From: Platerodrilus igneus
Taxonomy: Eukaryota > Arthropoda > Insecta > Coleoptera > Lycidae
Direction of reading: 5' to 3'
DNA: 64,000 nt
Assembly (NCBI GenBank): GCA_036346225.1
Contig: JARFIW010001324.1
Coordinates: forward strand, 186,001-250,000
A model generated the notes under the pieces. The model made no database searches and was not told the DNA's origin. It saw nothing but the letters and a program-made list of their open reading frames with translations. A program made the position numbers and the translations under genes. Below are positions 45,528 to 57,235 of the stretch, one piece after another; within the stretch, counting starts at the first letter, position 1; the number at the start of each line of letters is the position of its first letter.

Positions 45528-47571
45528 CCGTGTAGCTTTATAAGAATCGCCTCAGCTCCTGAATTGTGCGTCAAAATTAATGCCGTGGAACTCGGGTATG
45601 ATGCTTCCCAACCATAAATTATTTTCGAAATTTTTATAAAATTTTCAAATTCGACAATAACAAATTTTCAAACATTAACTACTTCACAAAAAAAAATTAT
45701 CCTTACCCGTTTCCCTCTCTTCCTCAGTTGAACGGCCTTCTTCAACTGCTTCCGGCTAGCTCATTCGGATCTCCTCTTGAGTATCTAGATTCACTCGCAT
45801 TTTCTCAATCATACACACACACTAGCAATAAAACCTCAAATACAACCAACATACAAACTTTTATTTATAACTATTTACAAATGAAATGCAATATAGTTCA
45901 TATTCCATTGATCACGTTACACTTCAGAAAAACCTTATTTTATAATCTCCAGTATTTTATTTTAAAATAAAATAAACACATAAATTGTACCCGGAGTAAA
46001 TGGGCCTTGAATAATACCTTTTCTAAAATTCCTTTTTTACAATTTATTTATTCATTTTACTCTAACTAAACTCTGGGGTAGGGTGAGCTCAGAATAACCC
46101 AGCTAATTATGCATTTGCAAACTTTTAAAACAAATAACAAAGCAAAGTCATGTACTCTTCACAAAAATTTCACGTTCTGATAGAACGTTTAAAAGCTTTA
46201 TATACACCTTAAACTTTTTAGTTAAATACCATAATAAAGTTTTACACGTATTAAGTTCAATACGTAAATATTACACACTACCTTGGAATTTCACTCTCAT
46301 ATGTTCTCCCAATATTCGCAGTTTATAAAGTCACAATGTAAATCGTTACCTGGAATTTTATAGTAGATCTCTGCTCTGAGGATGATGCCATCTATTTCTT
46401 CTGTCCGTTCTGCAGGTCGTTTCTAGCTGTTACTAGAAAAACTCCATCCAAATTGAACTGCAAACGCGGCCTCCCCGGTGTAACCAATTCCAAATTCCAT
46501 TTAAAATTATTTCTTCATTAATTAGATGCTTCAAACCGCGTTACTTAAAGTCCCGTCACGAGTTGATTATTATTATAGATGATATCTCTATTAAACTGTA
46601 CTTTCGGCACACTTAACCGCGTATTTAATTAAGAGACTATCACCTTGTAATATAATTTAACTGATTTAGTAATACTTACAACTCGTGATACATAGATACG
46701 TTGTTTGGAGCGATCGAAAACTTAAACGTTCTTTAAAAGCATTTACACCTTCGAATGTAACCTCTACATACCTGCTTAACGCAAACTCCCCTGTTAACAC
46801 CACACATTCTCGCAATTTTGCACTCAACTCCATTTTCAAATCCGCGAATTTTAATACCTCGCTTATAAAATTTCTAGAATATCACGCTACACTATCCTCG
46901 TGCTTGTTTCAAATCAAACTAACATATCGACCAATCGTAGACCTCGTGACGCTTCACAAATCCCTTCTATCCTATTAGTGTCTCTTATTTATGCGTTTTC
47001 TCTGTCCCTTTCTACCCTGGTCTGAGTGGTACAAAATCGATATTCTTGACTATCTGCTGTCTAAACAGACGTGGACTGGCGACGTGACTTTAAATAAACC
47101 CCGTTTAGTATTTCATGCTAAAACATTCAACCGTTTCAATATACGTAAAATCTGCATGTTTATCTACTCAAATTTATTAGAACTTGACATTTAAAAGTTT
47201 GCAGGTGTTCGATCATAATGAACGTTTTAAATACAATTCTCCGAGCTTTGTTTCATGGTATTTCAACCTTCCTGATATATCCGTTTGTTAGCAACGCGTT
47301 TCACCTTGTGTTTTCACAGGCTTTTATGCTTATTATATATCAATAATTGTTCAATTAACACCAAAGAAATTAATAAATGCATGACATCGACTTCTACCAT
47401 TTAATTCTTTGCAAAGCTATTTATTTTTTTATTATTATTTGTACACTTTGATTAATACCCGTTACTGAAATAAATTGATTAATATAAATTTCGCACGTAA
47501 TTTCTGTTTGTTCCTTTATACAGGGTGTTTTGAAATTGCTTTGTTTGTATTTATCTTTAACCCTTTAAAAC

Positions 47572-47576
<5 letters not shown>
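45526..47576 (-). mobile_element. Long LTR, copy Z2 (solo, minus orientation)
   Basis: Matches LTR Z1 in order: the GCTAGCTCA block (45755), reverse AATAAA at about 45870, GTGAGCTCAGAATAACCCAG (46083), AAAATCGATATTCTTGAC (47033), TTTGCAGGTGTTC (47198) and ATACAGGGTGTTTTGAAAT (47519). In minus sense it starts near AGTGGTTTTAAAGGG and ends CACGGCA. It lies exactly between two (TA)n tracts with no internal coding. I infer a solo LTR inserted in a (TA)n target. Confidence 0.6.

Positions 47577-47577
<1 letters not shown>

Positions 47578-47608
<31 letters not shown>
47578..47608. repeat. (TA)n microsatellite, right border of LTR Z2
   Basis: TA dinucleotides. The stretch 47609-48590 that follows has no supported gene, only a TATAACATGCG...CAGTC motif near 48367 that could be a decayed LTR promoter. 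Confidence 0.85.
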
Positions 47609-47609
<1 letters not shown>

Positions 47610-48604
47610 TTGCTATGATAAGGGGGTTATTTAGGGGTATATTGAGTCATAATGGTTACCAATACAAGTAAATAGTACTAGGAGTTGGAAACCACATTTA
47701 TTTAGCATGAAAAATACGTAATTTGCAATTTATGTAAAGCAAACATTTAACACCCTGTATAAGGATCGCAGTTGAATTTAATTAATGCCGGGAAGCATAT
47801 CATTCAACAATGAACACACATTCAGCAAAAGAAATAACTCTACACGAAATCAAACTTGTCTTAAACCAAAAGTATTCATAAATTGTAAATCGATGCCCTT
47901 TATCTCCAGTAAAAAGTTAGAAAATCATAATTCAATTTACGTTAAACATGCGATAGTAAAAGCAGATAGCATAGTGCCCTGATGAGAAACGCATCCTAGA
48001 AATAAATACGTTTTGGAAACGCAAAATGTAAACAGAAATATGTTAATTTACGTCACTTTGTCTACGTGATTTTCTGCATGGAGTTAATACAAATCCCAAA
48101 GTATTATCTAAACAAACAAAAGCCATAAGTGAAATTGCGTGTCAAGGCAAATTAGAAATTCCTGTAACAACACCAAAACAGACGGTCTAAAATAAATACA
48201 AACTAGAAATTCACTGGTACCTACGTGATCAAGGAATCGTTCCGACAAGTTATTATCAGAGATATACCTGTAAAAGCCCAAAATACTCAAAACACCCGAT
48301 GGTTGGTCGTAAACTTTGAACAACAGTTCAGATAACCCATGACATTTTTAGATGGGATGTAAACTATATAACATGCGAATTTGATAAGCGGACAGTCTTA
48401 GTTTGAACCAAGCAAAAGCTCCATCACTCACATTCAAGAAGTTATGCGTCGAGTAAATATTCATAGTAAATGATCAAATTTTTGTGAAAAGTGGTGTTAT
48501 AAAATTTTAAAATAAATTGTAGTGAAAATATATGAGACAAGTTTCACGTTTGCTGAAAAACGTGAGTAGAAATTAATTAATTCATTATGGTAAATATTTA
48601 TAAT

Positions 48605-48722
48605 GTAGGGCTCTAAGTGACAGTACAAAACTCTAAGTGAGATTACGAAGACAGTACGAAACTCTAAGGGAGATTACAAAAATTCAAGTGACATTAACAA
48701 AATCCAAGGGAGATTAAGAAAT
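48605..48722. repeat. Degenerate tandem repeat, unit about 23-30 bp
   Basis: Repeated AACTCTAAGTGAGATTA / AATCCAAGGGAGATTA words about five times. Non-coding. Confidence 0.6.
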
Positions 48723-49421
48723 TACTAGATTATTGATTAAACGAGGTAAAAATTGGAGACAATAAATTGAATGGAGACTCAACTGAATGTATTATTGCGG
48801 TACAGATACACAGCACGCAGCAAAAAGACACACAAGGAAAACTATAGGTCATAACTATCTAGCATAAGGCATTATTTTCTCTTTATATATTTTTTTGAAC
48901 ATTGATCATATTCTATACCTGAATATTTTATGTAATGAGTCATCAAAAATTTATTTTATACGTAAAAAATTTCGTAAAAAGGGGGAAAATCTTGAACGTT
49001 CAGAGAAATTTCTAGTAGAGTACATTATAATTTGAATAAGGGCCGCTATACTTGCGGCCACGTTCCCAATGCAGTAGAGTACAACGTCATTTTCTGGTTT
49101 TAAGATAAGGAAAGGAAGCTTTAATTTCTGGAGATAACCAATTTAAAATTTATTGTTATTTGATTCAGGGGCTCATTTTTGTCATGCAGTAAAACAGATT
49201 AAGCTGCGAAGTGTATATGAGTTTTTCTTTTTCATTATACAAATATTGATCGACTTCGTTTTACCATTCAAAGCAGGAAAGGTTTTAGAGAAAAAGGGGT
49301 AAATTATTTGATTATCGTAGCGTTGTGCACTTTGTGTGAATTAAACTGGGCTAGCCAAGGCATATTAATTTTAGTATATTAAAATACACAGAGCGGTGGT
49401 GATCAGAAGGGAACTGAGAAT
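48723..49421. other. Non-coding stretch with a small SINE-2-tail-like scrap
   Basis: Around 49040-49090, CTTGCGGCCACGTTCCCAATG resembles the unit seen at 10440 and 54640. The rest has no supported feature. Confidence 0.35.
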
Positions 49422-49427
49422 ATAATA

Positions 49428-49466
<39 letters not shown>
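49422..49466. repeat. (TA)n microsatellite, left border of LTR Z3
   Basis: TA dinucleotides, slightly interrupted, abutting TGCTGTGAAACC. Confidence 0.9.
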
Positions 49467-49467
<1 letters not shown>

Positions 49468-49469
<2 letters not shown>

Positions 49470-51435
49470 CTGTGAAACCACCAAAATCCGAGGTACTCCG
49501 CTTTTCGAATCGAGCCTCACGAATTGGGCGTCAAGAATGCTGTGAAACCTACAAAAACCTATTAACTTAACTGGTCCGTTGACTTTGTTCTGTTCATCGC
49601 CTCGGCTGCTCCCCTAGATAAACCTTCATCCTCATTCATAAAAAAAAACAAACACATTCCTACCACAAACATCAACGTTAACTCTATTTACATCAATATT
49701 CACAATACATTAAAATTTCAAAATTAAAAATTCAGCATAAATTTCAGTATCAGAAAATTTCAAGATTTAAGTTTGTTATCATTTTAATGTGCATCCAAAA
49801 TTAAAGTCCTTGTAGGATGCCTACTAATTAATATAACAATATATGCAGACCTGAGTCTGAGTACAAAGGAGCATCTACCACCCTTTACGTTAATTAACCA
49901 GGTTCGTCTAATTGAGCTCAAAGACATACCCAAATTTTCATCATAATCCAGAACATAAATACTAAATACCCCTTTCTACTTAAACAAGCAAATTTCACCT
50001 TAAAATTAAAATTCTGTTGTTAGTACAATTTCACTACTGTCCATTTTAAGTAAATCAATTATAAAGTAATTCAACACACACCAAAATATCAAAGTTCAAA
50101 CAAAATAGTATAATTTACCTGAAGGTTACTGCACTCGTAGCTTCAATGTACATCGTCCCTTTTGTTAATCACACCATTCCAACTGGGTTATATTTACGGC
50201 TTCTGATTCTCAACGCTTTAAAAATTTCTCCTCCACCATTCATCTAAAGTTGTTTCAGGGCTTTTCCGGAACTCATCTGTGTATATCTGACCCTTGTTTT
50301 GTGGATGCAGACACGTTTATGAACCATTTAATTATTAACACCCCCGAAAAATAGCAAAGAAATTCATGCTTCTTTCACCAATATACGCCAAAACTGCCTA
50401 CTTTTGTGTATTCATTTGTCGTTGCAAATTTTGACTAATTAGTACAGTGATACTAACTTTATTACCTTGTATCTTCTTTTCTAAGTGCACTAAAGGACAT
50501 TCATTGTAGCACGTAAAGAACAAACTGTTTTTAAATCACCAAATATACGAGCAAACTGTTTAAATTATTCTATCAAACTCGGAAAACTAAAAAGCACTGT
50601 TTAACGCATTGAATCAAGTCGAAAATCTAAGAGAGCTTGTTCATATTAACCTGGGTATATATATAGCGGTTAGCCTGTCTGTCGGTCTGGTCCCCAAAAC
50701 GGACAATTCTTCAGAATTTCGCATGCTAGGTTCCCATTCCGCAGCCCGGCATGCGATTTTTACGAAATTTGCACTCGCCTCAGTTAAATCTCAGAAATTT
50801 CGACACGGCTCGCAACGTCTGGAAATAACCAATTAATTTTTATACAGAAATGTTATTTCTACCTCTCAATTTTGCCTTTTATTTTCAACCAATCGCAACC
50901 CCATGACGTTGCTCCACTCACGCCTTTTACTATATGTGTCTCGGTCTTGCGCATATTATCTGTCTCTATCTACCCTGTTCTTATTGGTGCAAATTGATAT
51001 TCTTTATTATCGATTATTTCAGTCCATGTGGACTGTGAAATAACCCACCTTTAGCATTTCCAGTAACTATTAACCTACGGTTTCTCCAAGATTCTCTGTA
51101 ACCATTAATTATCTGCAAAATTTACGCAGAATGAGCTTTTTTAAAAATACACAGGTGTTCAAACATAATACTTCTAAATAACACTTCTACGATTTGCATT
51201 TTATTGGGTTTTTACAAGTTTTGATGCGTATTATATGTTCCTACTGGTTCAATTAACTTCAATTAAAATTAATACCCTTTAATTTTTAGTGACTCCTAAT
51301 CAAATATTAATTATTATCTGTACATTTTGTTTAATACCGGTTACTTAAAATTTAGTTAATTAATATAAATTTTGCACGTAATTTTCTATTTGTTTCTTTA
51401 CTAGTAGAGCTTTTAATACTGCTTCCTTTTTTTTA
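49468..51435 (-). mobile_element. Long LTR, copy Z3 (solo, minus orientation, one end eroded)
   Basis: Shares with Z1 and Z2 the (TA)n-abutting end, the AATTTACCTG block (about 50112), a TAATTGAGCTCAAAGACAT remnant (about 49910), CTACCCTGTTCTTATTGGTG (50970), the ACACAGGTGTTC block (51150) and a TTGCACGTAATTTTCTATTTG stretch (51372). Its last 150 bp before the (TA)n at 51602 do not match Z2. In minus sense the end contains two TTTCACAGCA motifs about 60 bp apart, with a TGACGCCCAATTCGTG stretch between. Confidence 0.5.
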
Positions 51436-51601
51436 TAGCAAGCGTCTTGTACATAATTTAACTCCTTATTTTTAATGAAACGAATGAATTTTTATGCTTC
51501 ACGGTTTTTAATAACGCGTACCTTTTCCCAAAGCTTCTACACGGTGATTAAAATTATTTGATGTGATTATTTAATTTTCTACCCTGGTCTAAATATGAGT
51601 A

Positions 51602-51627
51602 ATATATATATATATATATATATATAT
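51602..51627. repeat. (TA)n microsatellite
   Basis: TA dinucleotides immediately left of the palindrome. Confidence 0.9.
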
Positions 51628-51631
51628 TTAA

Positions 51632-51746
51632 AAGGTAAGTTGATAAATACTTACGTATTGAAATTAATAAGATGAAATAACAACTTAGTCTAAGTTATTA
51701 TTTCATCTTATTAATTTCAATACGTAAGTATTTATCAACTTACCTT
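51632..51746. repeat. Near-perfect 115-bp palindrome built from SINE-1 tail sequence
   Basis: The left arm (51632-51687) and right arm (51691-51746) are reverse complements over 56 bp with one mismatch, separated by GTC. Each arm contains TTATTTCATCTTATTAATTT, the 3' part of SINE-1, plus TACGTAAGTATTTATCAAC. It would form a very stable hairpin or cruciform. Confidence 0.92.
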
Positions 51747-51912
51747 GTGTAAAAAACTACTTATAATATTTATATATTAATACTTGGCTTATAGCCGTGA
51801 TTTTGATCGTTGCTTCCTGTCTATATCTGACATAAGTCAAAAACTTGACAATTTCAGATATGATTGACACAAAATGCTAAACGTAATTGAAAGTTAGGTT
51901 TATATATGGTAC

Positions 51913-52113
51913 TGTACACGATTTGGATTTGTAAATTTCCCAAATATAGCCATCGGCCTCGGTAGCGTAATTGGTTAACGCACAGTTCCGGCAAAACTGA
52001 GATGCAGGTTCAAATCCTGTCCAAGGCCTTATATTTTCCTTCTTTCAATTACTAGCTCGATTTGAAATGATCATTTGGGCTTTACCTAAAAAGTCTAAGT
52101 TATTATTTCATCT

Positions 52114-52181
<68 letters not shown>
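51913..52181 (+). mobile_element. SINE-1, copy B with (TA)n tail
   Basis: TGTACACGATTT leader, a tRNA-like head at 51956-52027, a body with TTTCAATTACTAGCTCGATT and GTCTAAGTTATTATTTCATC, then a (TA)n tail at about 52121-52181. The head folds as a cloverleaf: a 7-bp acceptor stem with one mismatch, D-stem GCGT/ACGC, anticodon stem CAGTT/AACTG with loop CCGGCAA (GGC anticodon position, Ala-like), and T-stem GCAGG/CCTGT with loop TTCAAAT. U33 is C. The discriminator is C, and it is part of a repeated element. I therefore call it a SINE head rather than a tRNA gene. Boxes: TAGCGTAATTGG and GGTTCAAATCC. Confidence 0.85.
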
Positions 52182-52183
<2 letters not shown>

Positions 52184-53689
52184 ACGTGATAAGGGTTCAC
52201 GAGAAGTCGTTGAAACCCAAATTCTACAAATAAAGCCTACTAAATAATTATTTATGGTTCCGGGTTGGGAAATAAAATACAATGTTACTCTTCAAAGTCT
52301 TATCAAATTTCCTTATTTGTTTGCTAATTCTAAAAAGCACGCGAGGAAAGTTTAAATAAAACAGATAATGCAGCATTCGCACGATACAAGATCGTATAAA
52401 TAGATAAACAAAATTACAAAGAAGAGTTTTTGATCTGCTACTTAAGTGAAATAAAATAAATCGTTTGTACCCAGTTTGGAAAATAATTAAATTAACCGAA
52501 ATTAAATAAAAAACGGACTTAAATAGTTCTTCGAAATGATATGTAAAGCTGTTTAAATAAAACGTAAAGGTAAGTATTTATTTTAACTTATACTTATACA
52601 CTATTTCATAAAACTTTCTTAGTGTTATGGATATTTCTTTGGAATTTTAGGTAATATTGGAATTTTGGTTACTTTTGAAGTATTTGAGGATTTGGTAAAA
52701 ATTGGGTGAATTTTTGGTTTTGAAAATATATTGAGAAGTGATATAAGTTTGTACAAATATTTGATAATTTGTGGTCGTACAAAATATTTTAATTCGATAA
52801 TTTAAAACTACGCTTGGGAAAAGCATATCGACACTGATGCAGTACAAAACAATTTCTAAAACATAGCTTTATTTTTGGTGGTCGAGAACAAGAGCTTATT
52901 GCAACATATTACATACAAGTTAAAAATTTGTTTCATGTTAGTAACATTTAATGAAAATTCATATTTCGTTGTTTGACTAATACACATTGATGAATTTTGA
53001 ATATTAATTGTTCTATGTATGGTAAATTTTTACATTGAATTGATTTTAAAACTATTAATAATACTAAGAGGGTATTATTTGTGCACACACAATTTCGCTG
53101 CGTTAACTGAAGTCTACAGGTAAAGAAAAATTATAAACCACGGAGTAAAACAACCAGTTATAAAAATTTATAAAGCCAGATTATTTAAGTTATGTAATAA
53201 ACCTAAATAATAATTCAATCTTCATACTTATTTGGCTCCATTAAGATTTAATAATTGTTGATACATGTTTTAACGAACCTTATATGCATACAAGTGTACA
53301 TAGCTAACTATCTTTAAATATTTTATAATCAATAAAATATTTGAGCAGATATATCATTTGTATGTATTTTATTAAAACCATTCTGTAGATAATTCTTAGT
53401 GTAAATGTTGCAATATAAAAACTGAGAGAAAGCTTTTTAATAACTATTTGCTATTTAAATAGCAAGTGAGAAATATAAAGTAATTAATTTTGATTACCCA
53501 GTTTGTCTCTCTACAGTTTTAAGGCATTTAGTAATACCACAGCAGAAGAATGTGGCCATACGCGGGACACCGATTGGCCAAAAGTACAGCTGTGTTTAGA
53601 AACAAGTGGTGTTGTATATGCGACCCAATTTCTATGAGAATACAACTTTGTATCTCAAAATAAACGGCGCTGAAGCGTTTTCTAACTTA
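52182..53689. other. AT-rich stretch, no feature recognised
   Basis: No coding motif or repeat with a partner in the window is supported. Confidence 0.4.
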
Positions 53690-54222
53690 TAAACTTTTTA
53701 GCAAAATTGACAACATAAAATTATAAATGAAACGTGAGAATAAATTCTCTCAAATAAATACGGTATTTTGAAAAGAAAACATGTTTCAAAGTTTATCTAA
53801 AAATGAAAGAAAAGAAAGTTATTGAGGTCAGACCGTGTATACATAGAATTTAATAATAGAACGAAAAAGTTGCGTCGAGGAAACATAAGGGACCCGAGTG
53901 CTAGCGAAACTTTAGAAAATGAAAGGAACAAAGATTACTAAAACAACAAGAGATTAAGAAATGGACTTTATAAAAATTTCCAAGAATCGACAATAACTAC
54001 TAAACCAAAACAATGCAGAAAAATTTAAAGCTCGAATTAAACAAGCAAACAATAAAGGAAATAAATTTCATGAAAAGTTAAAAAGTAAATTTGATTAGGT
54101 TACATGGAAATTGAACAGTAGTAGGGGGACAATTGATAGGACTATTTAGAAATTGAAGGCACTGCCCAATGCGATAACACTGATCGATTTGCAGCTAACA
54201 TAAACAAATAGTAGACAGCAAT
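53690..54222 (+). repeat. 530-bp dispersed unit, copy 1
   Basis: Closely matches 56700-57235. Landmarks are AAATACGGTATTTT, GAGGTCAGAC, GAACATAAAC and GTAGACAGCAATC. Across shifts a weakly protein-like wording (RRRNIRD, NERNKGY, NNKGNKFHEKLK) is visible in both copies, suggesting a decayed coding part of an unknown element. It ends exactly where the hAT-like copy starts. Confidence 0.75.
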
Positions 54223-54637
54223 CCGATAAACTATGCTGTGTCTTCGCATGTGCAAGAACTATCTTATTACCGTCAAGGGAGAGGACGCGACCTATTCTAC
54301 TATCGTTTCTCGTCTTGGACGGCCGCAATAAATCCATGTGCTACGCTTCGCTATATTTACAAGGTAAGTGCTTTGAAGTAATCGTTGTTTATTATTATCA
54401 TTTGCGTTTACAATGTCTACTTTTCTCTACCACTGTTAGTTATCGAAATACCACCGTACCATTATCTTACAGCCCGATTGGTCACGAAATGAAAACCACA
54501 GTAAAAATAAAAAATATTTTATTAGCAACATTTAGATACTCATTCTAGCTACCTAGTCACCGCTCCGACTTAGACATTTGTTGTAGCGAGGTATCAACAT
54601 TCCAATACCCTCTCGATAAAAGGCAGTATAATGTAAG

Positions 54638-54838
54638 TATGGACCCCTGCACTTGCAACTACGTCTCCAATGTTCCACCTGAAGGTACTATATTGGGTTT
54701 AAACACGAGAAATAACGTGCTTCATAACGACAGAAGACACTATATTTGATTTCCAATGCTCCACCTTAAGTTAGTACATTGGGTTTAACGCGAGAAATAA
54801 CGTGCTTCAAAACGATGGAGGCGTTACATTTGATTATC
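54638..54838. repeat. Three tandem 86-bp units derived from a SINE-2 tail
   Basis: CCAATG(C/T)TCCACC starts at 54667, 54753 and 54838 (spacing 86 and 85), each with AAATAACGTGCTTC between. The third unit merges into the SINE-2 copy. Confidence 0.75.
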
Positions 54839-55118
54839 CAATGCTCCACCCGAAGGTACTATATAGGTCAAGAAGCAAGTTTTTTACCCGAAAATTTTGA
54901 ATTTTGCCAAACCTTTACTGTTCCAAGCAAGGTAGACATCTTTAATGTGCGTGACAACGCTCACACACGAGACATACATTATACCTCTCATCCGAACAAG
55001 GGCGTATTTTTGTGAAAAATTCTCGACTAACATTTTGTCAAGCGGACCGTGTCGGAATTCGAACTCGGGACCCTGGGCATAGTAGTCACACACATACCCA
55101 CAACACCACCGAGCTGCC
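54838..55118 (-). mobile_element. SINE-2, copy 3
   Basis: Minus strand: the head near 55117, a box B-like GAGTTCGAATTCC, and the body with CTACCTTGCTTGGAACAG-type wording down to CAATGCTCCACCCG at 54839. More mutated than copy 2. Confidence 0.75.
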
Positions 55119-55492
55119 TGTTAGCACACAACCACATACTGTACTTTGTTGTGGTCTAACACTTTACTTTCATCAGGTTGATTCCATTTCACAATACAGC
55201 AAGGATGGGATTTTGAAGAGGGCCCACGCGTCATGTGTTCCGGCTGACGATTCTAGGGTTCCGCACATTATTTAATTGGCAACATAGCGTCTTAAATATT
55301 ATTTTTATAAACACATAATAAAACAATTTAGCTTTGTGGTATAGCCTCATACAGCTATATGATTTATAAGAAATGATTCATAGCAGAAAAGTATTTTACC
55401 GTAAACTTCTTTGAGGAGGAATCTTTAAAAAAAAGTTCGTCTCTCACATTCGTTCAGATGTAAGTATAACCTCTAGAAAATTATTTAAACAT

Positions 55493-56225
55493 ATGGTCGC
55501 TGATAGGTTTTCTGAAGAGGTCCTAGTCATCGAAACTCTGAAAACAAACCAGTCAAAAATTTTATTCATTATTGATGGTAAATCAATTTACGGAGTAACA
55601 GCACACTTCATTTATAGTGAATGTAATATGCAATCATTTGTTGTTGATTTTGTCCCTCTCATAAAAACGCACAGGGGAGTATATCGATGCGATTTTTGCT
55701 AACACAATAAAAGGGTTTAAACATGAAAACAAGATTCAGCAAATTACGATGGATAATGCTATTGCAAACGTGCATCTTGTGCAAGAGTTGAACAATGTTC
55801 TCTCTGATTTTGACTGTAATAATCAATATTTTCGCTCTCTTGCTCACCTTTTAAATCTTGCTATGAAAGGTCTGCTTAAACAGCTAAATCTCGTCACATC
55901 GTTCACGAACGAAGACTGCGCCAAATGGGAGGCCGATAAAGCAGGATACAGAAGACAAGGATTCCCATGAAATTAGAACGCTCCTGACTAAAATAAGGAC
56001 ATTAACAAAAAAATATTCAAAGTACAATTATATAACCGATTTATCAGCGCTTGCCATGATATAATAATCATGTCTCCAACACAAATACCCATCGATCGAA
56101 TTCCCCACAAAAGTATGATGGAAGTCGCAGTGAAACACAAAAAATGCATTTAACTGCCCATGCATAGGGAACTCTGCAATTTCATCATTTGCCTGAGCGA
56201 GGTTGAAATGGATGCAGTTGGAGTG
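55493..56225 (+). pseudogene. hAT transposase relic, copy 1
   Basis: A first open part reads FIIDGKSIYGVTAHFIYSE and QSFVVDFVPL, matching the GxTAHFID...LxxFVLDF block around the first catalytic D of hAT transposases. A second, in another frame from 55749, reads MDNAIANVHLVQELNN and NNQYFRSLAHLLNLAMKGLL, matching the DNAxxN...FRCxAHxLNL block (second catalytic region). The C-terminal dimerisation part is not recognisable, although DEDFHE-like and YNRFISAC-like wording continues to about 56225. Shifts and stops make it inactive. Confidence 0.75.
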
Positions 56226-56260
56226 TTTGTGTATTTTTTACGTAATTTACAGATGTACGC

Positions 56261-56699
56261 TTAAATGATTGTTTAGGTTTTATAATATTTTTAAAGTCGT
56301 AATAGAAGCTTAAACAGCTCTCAACAATAGTCTTTAATTAAACGACAATTAGCTTAGGTTCTATTTAAAAAAATGCAAGTCTATATCTTATTTATATTTC
56401 AAAAATATTATAACTACTTAGCGTTTACCTACGCGATTATAAACTACGTAAAAAAATTGTACTAGGAATCGCAACATTTTGGGATTTTTCTGGAAGCAAA
56501 CGAGTTAAAAGTATTTATAGAATTATAAAAATATCAGCTTTTGCTCATTTTTGTTTATGCATTGAATTGAATCGAAAAGTCGACCCCTAAATCTGTAATT
56601 ACCTTTGTTCTATCTTTAAAATTGATATAAATAAATAAATAAATAGCACACAATTTGAGACAGACTGACACAGTTGGAAATTGTTTAGTTTCAATAGTC
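56261..56699. other. Non-coding spacer
   Basis: AT-rich, with AATAAATAAATAAATA near 56630. No supported feature. Confidence 0.4.
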
Positions 56700-57235
56700 G
56701 CCACTGCGAAATAACCTTTTAGCTAAATTGACAAAAAAAATTGTAAATGAAAAGTGACAATAGATTATCTCAAATAAATACGGTATTTTAAAGAAAAAAC
56801 CTGTTTCAAAGTTTATCTAAAAATGAATGAAAGAAAGTTATTGAGGTCAGACGGTATATACGTAGAATTTAATAATAGAACAAAAAAGTTACGTCGAAGA
56901 AACATAAGGGACCTGAGTACTAGCGAAATTTTAGAAAATGAAAGGAACAAAGGTTACTAAAACAACAAGAGATTAAGAAAATGGATCTTATGAAAAATTC
57001 GAAGAATCGGCAATAACTACTAAACCAGAAATGCAGAAAAATTTAAAGCTCGAATTAAACAAGCAAACAATAAAGGAAATAAATTTCATGAAAAGTTAAA
57101 AATTAGATTTGATTAGTTGAACAGTAGTAGGGGGAAAATTGATAGGACTATTTAGAAATTGAAGGCACTGCCTAATGTGATAACACTGACCGATTTGCAG
57201 CGAACATAAACAAACAGTAGACAGCAATCGATGAA
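56700..57235 (+). repeat. 530-bp dispersed unit, copy 2
   Basis: Direct-repeat partner of 53690-54222 about 3 kb downstream. Here the sequence runs on past GCAATCGATG, whereas copy 1 is cut at GCAATC by the hAT-like element. Confidence 0.75.

Larger units (their letters stand above)
54223..56260 (+). mobile_element. hAT-like element, copy 1, with nested SINE-2
   Basis: The 2.0-kb segment matches 61505-63530 throughout, starting CCGATAAACTATG and ending CGTAATTTACAGATGTA. It contains a triple 86-bp unit, a SINE-2 copy and a transposase relic. I see no terminal inverted repeats, so true ends are uncertain. The direct match gives only the shared extent. Confidence 0.7.

Noticed and set aside
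51956..52027. Cloverleaf with GGC anticodon position, as a functional tRNA-Ala gene
   Set aside because: It belongs to a repeated SINE with body and tail, has C at position 33, an acceptor mismatch and an atypical discriminator.
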